The notes beneath the pieces are model-generated. The model was not told where the DNA came from and ran no database searches. It saw only the letters and a program-made list of their open reading frames with translations. Positions 1 to 6,493 of a DNA stretch of 12,812 nt are shown here, piece by piece (within the stretch, counting starts at the first letter, position 1; each line of letters starts with the position of its first letter). The position numbers and the translations under genes are program-made. This DNA comes from Methylococcaceae bacterium (lineage in GTDB: Bacteria; Pseudomonadota; Gammaproteobacteria; Methylococcales; Methylomonadaceae). Location of the stretch: positions 1 to 12,812 of the forward strand of contig CANNLO010000106.1 of assembly GCA_947505055.1 (NCBI GenBank), given 5' to 3'.

Positions 1-385
1 ATTAAAAGCATTATTTAACTTGATGACATGACTTGATACAAATAGCGCTCTTTTTTAGTGCGCTAAACCAGGATTCAGCTCAACTTGGTGCAAACAGAAC
101 CTCTAGCCAAATCATCTGCCATTTTATGTCTACACACGTTTTTCGACCTACCGATAATCGCTGCTGAACGACAAAGCTTCCGTTTAAGTTAACTCGCAGA
201 AAATAACCCCTCATTAAATGCATTGAAAAATTGAACACGTATGCCAAATCAACCGTAACGGATATTAATGACAATAATGGCACAAAACCTGCTTGTCGTT
301 TAATATATAGCTCTCTGACTAGCCCCCTAAAAACCGAAGTTAGTCCGCGAAAAATGACTTTTCCAGGATCCCAGGAACAAACCCA
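1..385. other. Gene-free upstream region of the PhK-like/glk operon
   Basis: I see no convincing gene here. A minus-strand open frame covers 80-739, but it runs antisense through the start of the phosphorylase-kinase-like gene and its translation resembles nothing I know. Recognisable elements are a small inverted repeat TAGCGC (43-48) / GCGCTA (60-65), an imperfect one around GACTA (317-321) / TAGTC (341-345), and the sigma-54-type promoter match listed separately. The inverted repeats are short enough to be chance. Confidence 0.5.
278..293 (+). promoter_or_regulatory. Candidate sigma-54 (RpoN) promoter, -24/-12 type
   Basis: The sequence TGGCACAAAACCTGCT fits the known RpoN consensus TGGCAC-N5-TTGC closely. 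The GG pair is at 279-280 and the GC pair at 291-292, exactly ten bases apart as required. It points toward the phosphorylase-kinase-like gene and would start transcription near 304, giving a leader of about 80 bases. I did not identify an upstream activator site. If real, expression would need an enhancer-binding protein, for example one responding to nitrogen status. The match is seen; its use is inferred. Confidence 0.5.
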
Positions 386-3300
386 TTGCACAGCATGAAA
401 CCAAATGATACCGACGACAAACTTGATGCCTACTACCAACAGGTGCAGGACATCATCCTGAACAAACAGGATTGGGTCAGCGGCTTGCTGCCTGCCAGTA
501 CGGCTGTCAGTGCACATGGCGATTATACCGATGCCTGGGTAAGGGATAATGTCTACAGTATTTTGGCCGTCTGGGGACTCGCGTTGGCTTACCGACGTGT
601 TGACGAAAACCAGGGCCGCACTTATCTGTTGGAACAAAGCGTCGTCAAGCTGATGAGAGGACTGTTGACTGCAATGATGCGGCAGGCGAACAAAGTTGAA
701 ATGTTCAAGCAATCCCAGAATCCAATGGATGCCTTGCATGCCAAATATGACACTAAATCAGGCGAGGTCGTCGTAGGCGATCATGAATGGGGACATTTAC
801 AACTCGATGCTACCTCGCTTTTTTTATTGATGCTGGCACAAATGACCGCATCCGGCTTGCGTATCGTGTTCACCATTAATGAAGTCAATTTCGTACAGAA
901 CCTGGTTCACTATATCAGTCGAACTTACCGCACCCCGGACTACGGTATCTGGGAGCGCGGCCACAAAATCAATCATGGCATCGCAGAATTAAATGCCAGC
1001 TCTATCGGCATGGCAAAGGCGGCGCTTGAAGCACTGTCCGGTTTTAATCTATTCGGCAAGGAAGGCGGTCAGGCCTCCGTTGTTCATGTGATCAGCGACG
1101 ACATCGCTAGGACTCGGATCACGCTGGAATCCCTGTTACCCAGAGAATCCATTTCCAAGGAAACCGATTCAGCCCTGCTCAGCATCACCGGTTTCCCTGC
1201 TTTCGCGGTCGACAATCAAAGCCTACGGGAAAAAACGGAAGCGATTATTTGCGTAAAACTGGAAGGCCTCTATGGCTGCAAACGCTTTCTGCTGGATGGC
1301 CATCAGACTGCGCTAGAAGATGGACACCGCCAATATTATAATCCCCAGGAATTAAAGCAATTCATGGATATTGAATGCGAGTGGCCGCTGTTCTTCACCT
1401 ATTTACTGCTTAACAACTTGTTCGCCGGCGACCAAACTGCGGCCTTACGCTATCGCGCAAAACTGAAAAGCTTGCTGGTTCAACAAAATGGCCAACTCCT
1501 ATTACCAGAACTGTTTAGCGTGCCCTACGCTTCGATTGCCGCAGAAAAAGCCTGTCCGCATAGTCAGACCCGTGTTCCGAATGAAAATGTTCCGTTGGTT
1601 TGGGCGCAAAGCCTGTACATACTGGGCTGTCTGATTCAGGATGGCTGGCTAGAAATCGACGACATAGATCCATTGGGACGACACAAAACCATTAATCACA
1701 ATCCGGACTGCAAGCTGAAAATTCAGTTGCTGGCTCAGGACGAAGCCGTGCAAAGTGAGCTAATCGATTATGGAATTGGTACGCAAACGCTAGCAGAAAT
1801 AGCCCCCATTCAGCTCAGGGAAGCCAGTGAACTGGCCGAGGCTTACACCCATGTGGGCAGAAATGACCGTATCGGCTTAACCGGCAGGCCTTTCAGACAG
1901 CTGCGGACCCTGGCTACCTCCAAGTTCTATGTACTGGCCGGCGAGCGCCTGCTTTTTTCGCCGCAATGTCTTAATCAAAAGGGCTTTTATCTGGCGATGG
2001 ACAACCGTTTACTGATCCAACGCTTACGTCTGGAATTAGCCTATATCTATAAATATTGGGATAAACCCGGTAACCCGCTGGTTGTTATGACAATCAAACA
2101 GAATATGCTGGACAGTTACCATCGTGATGTTTTACTTGAGTTTATCAAAGAACTGCAACAAGGCTACACTCAGGGTATCGCTTTAAAGCTTGGGACTGTT
2201 GCAGAATTTGCAGAGACTTCCTGTTTTGAAAAAATCGACTACCTGCATGATTTTCAATTTTCCAGAGCCTCCTGGGAGGATGCCGAGCGGCCCTTCCTTG
2301 AGATATTACCGATAGACAGGGTTCTAGGCCAGCCCTTGGCGACTAACACCTTGATGGAATGGGAAGTCAGCAGCGACCAGCAACTGATAACGCAACTAAT
2401 CACCAACGCCAATCTTTATGCACAACTCGAAGTCTTGAGCCTGCTCAGCCAGCGTCATGGCCTGGCTTTCGACACCGGCTTAAAAGCACCGGATCACTCT
2501 AGCGGATCTGTGCGTGAATTACTGGAAGAGGTTTATCAACGAGCCGGCGATCAGCATGCCTGGTGTATCGTAAGACGCGGGGCCGGTTTGCTGGGTAAAT
2601 ATGACATCAATCTGGAACAGGCGGCCACTGAAATACTGGTTCGGCAACATGCCCTGACCTTGGGACGCGCCTACAGCAGCAAGGCAACCTTGACCCGCCC
2701 TGCTGACTCCTCGGAAATTTTGCACACCATCCGCAGCTATAACACCGATACCAGTGAACAGATCATTATCCAGGAACTGGTCATTTATTTGGGCATGTTA
2801 ATCAAGTCTAACCCAAAATTGTTTATCGATATGCATACGGTACGCGTGGGCCACATCCTGCAATTACTTATCGTCAGACAGCAACGCGAGTCAGCTTGCG
2901 CTACGTTGGCTCAGGCTTTTAACGAAATTCTTTGTTTACCGCCTTATCAATTAGCCGAAAAAGTACAGGATACGCTGGTAGATTTTAGTCATACCGAACA
3001 GCAACTGGATTTAGCCGAAACGCTGCACTATGAATTTGCAACGGAGCATCTTGAGCTGACCCGCGCCCGATTCTCAACAAGCATGGACACCCCAACCGTT
3101 GCCGATGACTGGTACGAATGGCGCGAACAGCAAGGCAGTATCGGCAGAGAAAATGATGCTTTTTATGCTGGTGTTCGGGACATTCTGCACGCTTGCAATG
3201 GCTTAGTGATCGGTGAAAAACTGAACAGCAAAAACAGATTGGATAGCGAAAACACCCTGTCACAGTCGACGGAGGGCGAACAAAGCTTTAAGCTACACAT

Positions 3301-3610
3301 CAATCATTTGCTGAACAAAATCCAGTCGCCGATCTACCGCCAATTAACGGTAGAAGCCCTAAAAGCAATAGCCTCTATTTTTCGTGAAAATGCCTCCCTG
3401 CATATTGACGACACCTTATTAATAGATATTATTCTTGAACATGCCATAAGAATTTGCTGGTTACAAGGTCACTCGGAGCAGGAAGAAAATTATGACGTCT
3501 GTGAGTCCATAGCCTGGCAGACTTTTTATCACTTGGCGCCTCACCAGGTTGCCAATGCCGTGCTTGATGCATTAATGCATCTGCTTAACACAGAGGAGAC
3601 TTCATCATGA
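386..3610 (+). CDS. Phosphorylase b kinase alpha/beta-like protein with N-terminal GH15 glucoamylase-like domain
   Basis: This is a full-length bacterial relative of the regulatory alpha/beta subunits of animal phosphorylase kinase. Residues about 15-430 form the glucoamylase-like (GH15) domain. Recognisable family blocks are LLPAS (34-38), WVRDNVYSILAVWGL (51-65), LEQSVVKLMRGLL (82-94), VVGDHEWGHLQLDATS (129-144), YGIWERG (186-192) and ELNASS (201-206). E190 in WERG and E375 in LLPELF sit where GH15 enzymes carry their acid and base glutamates. The middle keeps QSLYILG, GRPFR and FYLAMDN. The end (about 907-1074) resembles the phosphorylase kinase C-terminal domain. The long serine-rich regulatory insertions, calmodulin-binding segments and terminal CAAX box of the animal alpha chain are missing. 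No signal peptide is seen, so it is probably cytosolic. Start: TTG at 386 has AGGAA (373-377) eight bases upstream; ATG at 395 is the alternative, and an in-frame stop lies at 341. Its biochemical role in bacteria is unknown to me; glucan binding, hydrolysis or enzyme regulation are possibilities. Confidence 0.9.
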   Translation: MHSMKPNDTDDKLDAYYQQVQDIILNKQDWVSGLLPASTAVSAHGDYTDAWVRDNVYSILAVWGLALAYRRVDENQGRTYLLEQSVVKLMRGLLTAMMRQANKVEMFKQSQNPMDALHAKYDTKSGEVVVGDHEWGHLQLDATSLFLLMLAQMTASGLRIVFTINEVNFVQNLVHYISRTYRTPDYGIWERGHKINHGIAELNASSIGMAKAALEALSGFNLFGKEGGQASVVHVISDDIARTRITLESLLPRESISKETDSALLSITGFPAFAVDNQSLREKTEAIICVKLEGLYGCKRFLLDGHQTALEDGHRQYYNPQELKQFMDIECEWPLFFTYLLLNNLFAGDQTAALRYRAKLKSLLVQQNGQLLLPELFSVPYASIAAEKACPHSQTRVPNENVPLVWAQSLYILGCLIQDGWLEIDDIDPLGRHKTINHNPDCKLKIQLLAQDEAVQSELIDYGIGTQTLAEIAPIQLREASELAEAYTHVGRNDRIGLTGRPFRQLRTLATSKFYVLAGERLLFSPQCLNQKGFYLAMDNRLLIQRLRLELAYIYKYWDKPGNPLVVMTIKQNMLDSYHRDVLLEFIKELQQGYTQGIALKLGTVAEFAETSCFEKIDYLHDFQFSRASWEDAERPFLEILPIDRVLGQPLATNTLMEWEVSSDQQLITQLITNANLYAQLEVLSLLSQRHGLAFDTGLKAPDHSSGSVRELLEEVYQRAGDQHAWCIVRRGAGLLGKYDINLEQAATEILVRQHALTLGRAYSSKATLTRPADSSEILHTIRSYNTDTSEQIIIQELVIYLGMLIKSNPKLFIDMHTVRVGHILQLLIVRQQRESACATLAQAFNEILCLPPYQLAEKVQDTLVDFSHTEQQLDLAETLHYEFATEHLELTRARFSTSMDTPTVADDWYEWREQQGSIGRENDAFYAGVRDILHACNGLVIGEKLNSKNRLDSENTLSQSTEGEQSFKLHINHLLNKIQSPIYRQLTVEALKAIASIFRENASLHIDDTLLIDIILEHAIRICWLQGHSEQEENYDVCESIAWQTFYHLAPHQVANAVLDALMHLLNTEETSS

Positions 3611-4572
3611 TACTAGCGGGTGACATAGGCGGAACGAAAACGACATTGTCTCTGTTGAGCAGAGAGCCCGACGGCTCCTTGAACTGCTTACAGGAAGAAA
3701 CCTACGCCAGCCATCAATTCCCAGCTTTTGATGACATTTTAACGGCCTTTTTACCTGCAGCTCATACTATTACCTCAGCGTGTTTTGGCGTTGCAGGCCC
3801 CGTCGTCAACCAACGCTGTCTAACCACGAATTTACCGTGGTTGCTGGATGCTGCCGAGTTAAAAATAAAACTGGCAACTGCCAACGTAAAACTGCTGAAT
3901 GATCTGGAAGCCATGGCGCTGGGCATGCTGTCGCTGCCGGAGCACGATCTGGTCGAGTTAAATCCCAACGCAGAAACTCAAAACGGCAATATCGCGGTCA
4001 TAGCCGCCGGAACAGGTTTGGGTGAAGCCATTTTGTATTGGGACGGCAATAAACATCATCCTATCGCTTGCGAAGGCGGTCACAGTGATTTCGCCCCTCG
4101 AAATAGCCGGCAGGATCAACTGTTATCCTATCTTAGAAAAAGTTACCCGGAACATGTCAGTTGCGAACGCATTCTGTCGGGTGACGGCTTTGGTCATCTG
4201 TATGATTTTCTCTGTGAGCGGGGCTATGCGCCGCCCTGCCCTGATGTTCCTGGGTCCAGCATTGCCAGGAATGCGATCATTTCCCGGCTGGGTGTTGCCG
4301 ATGAAGACCCGCTCTGTGCCGAAGTTGTTAGGCTTTTTGTTGAAATCTACGGCGCTGAAACTGGTAATCTGGCCTTAAAGTCACTAGCCACAGGCGGAGT
4401 TTTTATCGGCGGTGGAGTCGCGCCTAAAATCTTACCGGCCATGCAAGACGGTCGCTTTATACAAGCCTTTAAAGCCAAAGGTCGATTTCTCCCGCTGCTG
4501 AATAAAATTTCCGTCAAATTATCACTAAACCCACGCGCACCGTTGATTGGCGCGATTAATTATTTTGATTGA
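3607..4572 (+). CDS. glk: Glucokinase (proteobacterial Glk family)
   Basis: Glucokinase phosphorylates glucose to glucose 6-phosphate with ATP in the cytosol, feeding free glucose from glycogen or sucrose turnover into central metabolism. The 321 residues match the usual length of the family. Visible motifs are the phosphate-binding DIGGTK (6-11), GVAGPV (61-66), LLND (96-99) with the catalytic aspartate D99, AGTGLG (134-139), EGGH (156-159) followed by DFAPR, and ILSGDGFGHLY (189-199), as in E. coli Glk. The start codon overlaps the stop of the preceding gene (ATGA), and a strong ribosome site AGAGGAG (3592-3598) lies inside that gene, so the two are translationally coupled. No promoter of its own is evident. 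Confidence 0.95.
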   Translation: MILAGDIGGTKTTLSLLSREPDGSLNCLQEETYASHQFPAFDDILTAFLPAAHTITSACFGVAGPVVNQRCLTTNLPWLLDAAELKIKLATANVKLLNDLEAMALGMLSLPEHDLVELNPNAETQNGNIAVIAAGTGLGEAILYWDGNKHHPIACEGGHSDFAPRNSRQDQLLSYLRKSYPEHVSCERILSGDGFGHLYDFLCERGYAPPCPDVPGSSIARNAIISRLGVADEDPLCAEVVRLFVEIYGAETGNLALKSLATGGVFIGGGVAPKILPAMQDGRFIQAFKAKGRFLPLLNKISVKLSLNPRAPLIGAINYFD

Positions 4573-4588
4573 GCACACTACACATCCC

Positions 4589-4616
4589 ACATTGCCAAGC
4601 TTGAGTTTGGGAATGT
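4589..4616 (+). repeat. Hairpin 17 bases after glk
   Basis: ACATT-G-CCAA (4589-4598) pairs with TTGG-G-AATGT (4607-4616) around an eight-base loop, leaving one G·G mismatch. It could protect the 3' end of the glk message. It is not followed by a U tract, so it is not a typical intrinsic terminator. Confidence 0.5.
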
Positions 4617-4729
4617 CCAAGGTAAAGCAAAAAGTGTCCGATTGCTTCAGAACAGAAACTTATGTGCTTGCTTATTGTCGAATATCGAGCTACCTGAAAA
4701 ACACCATGCAACTCTTTTAATACGCTAGA

Positions 4730-4812
4730 GCCCAACTGATTTCGCTCTGGATAAAAAACTATTCACAGTAAATTTTAACTCTTCAGCGGCCTAAGTTGGG
4801 CAAAAATTTTTT
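4730..4812 (+). repeat. Separated inverted repeat GCCCAACT / AGTTGGGC with T-run
   Basis: GCCCAACT at 4730-4737 is the exact inverse of AGTTGGGC at 4794-4801, with 56 bases between. The right arm is followed by an A-run and then TTTTTT (about 4807-4812). The same GTTGGGC core recurs near 5610 and, as ATTGGGC, at 5784 and 6751, so it may be part of a dispersed palindromic repeat family. A weak terminator for glk is another reading. Confidence 0.35.
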
Positions 4813-4985
4813 ATTCTAATATGACAAAGTTCAACCAAGGAAGTAGCAGAAACCGGCAAAAAGGCATGCCATAGCTGACGCTGAATTTACAAAACCGAGT
4901 GACCTCATCATCATTTAATATTGACAAGTATTGTGATAAAGCTCAAATTGTCAGGCAAGGTAAACATGCAATAAATAAACCGCCA

Positions 4986-5018
4986 CGCTGGAGTTTACGC
5001 GAAGCCTATACTTCAGCG
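4986..5018 (+). repeat. Small hairpin CGCTGGAG / CTTCAGCG
   Basis: CGCTGGAG (4986-4993) can pair with CTTCAGCG (5011-5018) including one G·U pair, around a 17-base loop. There is no U tract. Function is unknown and the long loop makes it only moderately credible. Confidence 0.3.
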
Positions 5019-5049
5019 CTGGATGTACTGAATCACTTGCGATTTACCT

Positions 5050-5078
5050 AACTAAATAGGCTTAAAACCTAATTAGTT
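5050..5078 (+). promoter_or_regulatory. Inverted repeat upstream of the 5122 gene
   Basis: AACTAA-A-TAGG (5050-5060) mirrors CCTA-A-TTAGTT (5068-5078) around a seven-base centre, with a single A·A mismatch. It ends 43 bases before the start codon of the next gene. It may be an operator or a leader hairpin affecting translation or message stability. I found no convincing -35/-10 pair beside it, so which of these applies is open. Confidence 0.45.
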
Positions 5079-5121
5079 GCAGGACTAATAATAAAAATAA
5101 CTACAACGAGGTTTACATCAC

Positions 5122-5601
5122 ATGAAATTATTAAAAAGCGCTGTCGTAGCGACTACATTGGCACTTTCTTTAGGATCTTTTTCTGCTACTGCTGATATCT
5201 GTTTAGGTATGGCATGCATGTATAACAAAATGACGGCAGCTGAAGGAATTGACGCTACTTTAGGTCAAATTACGGTGATATTGAAGGCTGTCAGTGACAA
5301 AGCAGCTAACGATGTTATTATAGAAGACATCAAAGATGCATTAAAATTAAGTAAAGAAATCAATGCTAATGATAAAGTTGACCGTAACCGTATGCGCGCC
5401 AATGACTCGTTGAAAAAAGCTCGAGGCGCTGTAAAAGAGGGTGATTTGATTACAGCAACAGAAAACCTAAAAGAAGCCGAACAACGTTTTTCAGACCTTA
5501 AAGGCATGATCGACTTAACCCAAGCTGACAGAGCATCGCAACAAACCCACATGCTAAACCGTATATTGGATACCCACGATAGCGCAGCTGGCGCCCGATA
5601 G
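5122..5601 (+). CDS. Small exported helical protein of unknown function
   Basis: I do not recognise this 159-residue protein. It begins with a clear signal peptide: a basic start MKLLK, a hydrophobic stretch to about residue 20, and a cleavage motif ATA at 22-24. The mature protein of about 135 residues should lie in the periplasm. Right after the cleavage site are its only cysteines, C27 and C32, which could form a disulphide or bind a metal. The rest is charged and helix-forming, with a pattern at about 93-128 (A..SLKKAR..V..GDL..A..NL..A) suggesting a helical hairpin. The ribosome site GAGG (5108-5111) lies ten bases before ATG. The gene stands alone, with an inverted repeat before it and a hairpin seven bases after it. 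The reading frame is secure; the function is not. Confidence 0.8.
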   Translation: MKLLKSAVVATTLALSLGSFSATADICLGMACMYNKMTAAEGIDATLGQITVILKAVSDKAANDVIIEDIKDALKLSKEINANDKVDRNRMRANDSLKKARGAVKEGDLITATENLKEAEQRFSDLKGMIDLTQADRASQQTHMLNRILDTHDSAAGAR

Positions 5602-5607
5602 TAACTT

Positions 5608-5642
5608 AGGTTGGGCAACAACTTTTCGTTGTCCAACCTTTC
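5608..5642 (+). terminator. Hairpin, probable terminator of the 5122 gene
   Basis: A 12-pair stem forms between AGGTTGGGCAAC (5608-5619) and GTTGTCCAACCT (5628-5639), with one G·U pair and an eight-base loop. It starts seven bases after the stop codon. The following tail is only TTTC, so termination may be partial. Its GTTGGGC core is shared with other palindromes in the window, so it may also be a dispersed repeat recruited as a terminator. Confidence 0.65.
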
Positions 5643-5996
5643 AGCATCCGATAGTGGACAAGCTGCGGACATGACTAAGTTACATAAGGTATGGATGGCA
5701 AGAACATCCTTGTTGTCTTTGCTCATCACCCTATTTACCGACCGCTCTCGAATCCTCGCACTTGGATCCGTTACGCGGCGTAAATTGGGCTTAAGGAAGT
5801 CTGTCGCTCCTGCCGAGCGGTAGCAGTATTAAACCTAACCAGGAGTTCTTCCGACTACGATGCAATAGATGAAAGCAGACCGAAGGGTAATTGCACTTGG
5901 ACCAACCAAATCGTTAATCTAAAATAATTAGGCTGCCTAAAATATGGAGCATTTAAATTAGCGCCCACATCAATCTTGCCTTTTTCACATCCACAA
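5643..5996. other. Gene-poor intergenic stretch
   Basis: No intact gene is supported in these 354 bases. A 70-codon frame (5611-5823) starts inside the hairpin and has no ribosome site. A 30-codon frame at 5691 recalls the start of a flavoprotein and is listed as a possible remnant. Short palindromes TTACG/CGTAA (5771-5783) and CGCTC/GAGCG (5805-5819) are present. The region may be decayed sequence. Confidence 0.5.
5691..5783 (+). pseudogene. Possible remnant of an NAD(P)H-quinone oxidoreductase (flavodoxin-fold) start
   Basis: A 30-codon frame from ATG 5691 begins MDGKNILVVFAHHP, which resembles the first beta strand and phosphate-loop region (ILVVFAHP) of KefF/YwrO/MdaB-type NAD(P)H-quinone oxidoreductases. 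These are normally about 180-200 residues. The frame stops at 5781-5783 and I could not follow the similarity further. There is no proper ribosome site. This could be a decayed gene fragment or coincidence over a dozen residues. Confidence 0.2.
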
Positions 5997-6347
5997 TTAT
6001 TTCGGGCAAGGCCATTCTTTCATCAGTGCTGCCTTAACAAGTGAATCGGCACTTGTACTCCATAATTCTTGATGCTCATTCAGGTATTTAGACACAACAT
6101 TTGCAGCTTGATCTGAAGTGATATTTTGCGGACAAAATAAACCCGACCCCATCGTTGCGTCAACAACACCCATTACATAATAAACATAAGCCCCTGCATC
6201 ATAGAGTTCAGCATTGTCTATATCACCGCTTTTATAAGCAGTTGACTTGTCGTGAAGCTTATGACCATTTATAAAAGCATTGAAACCAGCATTAGCTGAA
6301 ATTGGCATCAGCATTGTAGCGATTAGGATTAACTGTGACGCTTTCAT
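5997..6347 (-). CDS. Exported Rap1a/Tai-like domain protein
   Basis: The 116-residue product has a signal peptide (basic start, hydrophobic core, cleavage after SANA at residue 20) and a mature region that fits the Rap1a/Tai family. Seen are YYVMGVVDA (56-64), the FCPQNITSDQ block (71-80), a VVSKYL helix (84-89) and the closing WPCPK (112-116). C72 and C114 probably form the family's disulphide. Rap1a/Tai founders are periplasmic immunity proteins against type VI secreted amidases, but most proteobacterial relatives lie far from such effectors, and no effector or secretion gene is visible here. An immunity role is therefore not supported. The ribosome site GGAG (6358-6355) lies seven bases before ATG. 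The gene stands alone on the minus strand, with a palindrome over its probable promoter. Confidence 0.8.
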   Translation of the reverse strand: MKASQLILIATMLMPISANAGFNAFINGHKLHDKSTAYKSGDIDNAELYDAGAYVYYVMGVVDATMGSGLFCPQNITSDQAANVVSKYLNEHQELWSTSADSLVKAALMKEWPCPK

Positions 6348-6369
6348 TTTTACACTCCATAAATTTTTT

Positions 6370-6403
6370 AGTATATAGGAACAGTTTATATCGCTATAAA
6401 CTG
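6370..6403 (-). promoter_or_regulatory. Promoter and operator-like palindrome of the Rap1a-like gene
   Basis: On the minus strand, TATACT (6375-6370) is a good -10 box 22 bases before the start codon. A perfect palindrome, CAGTTTATA (6382-6390), TCGC, TATAAACTG (6395-6403), covers the place where the -35 box should be, and no good -35 box is seen there. Such a layout fits binding of a dimeric regulator. The palindrome could also form a nine-pair hairpin if transcribed from further upstream. Confidence 0.55.
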
Positions 6404-6455
6404 GATTACTCGTACAACTGATAATGACGGTATTCGGCCAACAACAGACGATAAC

Positions 6456-6480
6456 TGCTTATGCTTGCCTATAAGCATAA
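6456..6480. repeat. Two overlapping, mutually exclusive hairpins
   Basis: TTATGCTT (6459-6466) pairs with AAGCATAA (6473-6480) over a six-base loop. The shifted pair TGCTTAT (6456-6462) / ATAAGCA (6471-6477) uses the same bases. It lies between two minus-strand reading frames and has no U tract on either side. It might be a weak terminator for the frame at 6494-6751. Confidence 0.35.
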
Positions 6481-6493
6481 TGGGCTCTGAATT

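Larger units (their letters stand above)
4573..5121. other. Gene-free region rich in inverted repeats
   Basis: No credible gene is seen in these 549 bases. The longest ATG frames are tiny (for example 17 codons from about 4826) and lack ribosome sites. The stretch holds four inverted repeats, listed separately, and a T-rich run at 4806-4812 after the second one. There is no classic strong terminator directly after glk. The concentration of palindromes suggests scattered repeat elements or an unannotated small RNA. Confidence 0.5.

Noticed and set aside
80..739. Minus-strand open frame of 219 codons
   Set aside because: It overlaps the well-supported start of the phosphorylase-kinase-like gene in antisense, and its translation shows no family features.
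4921..4945. TTGACA as a promoter -35 box for the 5122 gene
   Set aside because: No acceptable -10 box at 16-18 bases, and it lies about 200 bases from the start codon.
4573..5121. CRISPR array, tRNA or riboswitch in the repeat-rich gap
   Set aside because: The inverted repeats differ from each other, there are no regularly spaced direct repeats, and no cloverleaf or known riboswitch core could be found by eye.
5265..5729. Minus-strand open frame antisense to the small exported protein
   Set aside because: The plus-strand gene has a signal peptide, ribosome site and following hairpin; the antisense frame has none of these.
5611..5823. Plus-strand frame of 70 codons after the hairpin
   Set aside because: It begins inside the terminator stem, has no ribosome site and reads as low-information sequence.
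5997..6347. Type VI effector–immunity module
   Set aside because: Only the immunity-like fold is present; the neighbours are unrelated and no amidase or secretion gene is visible.
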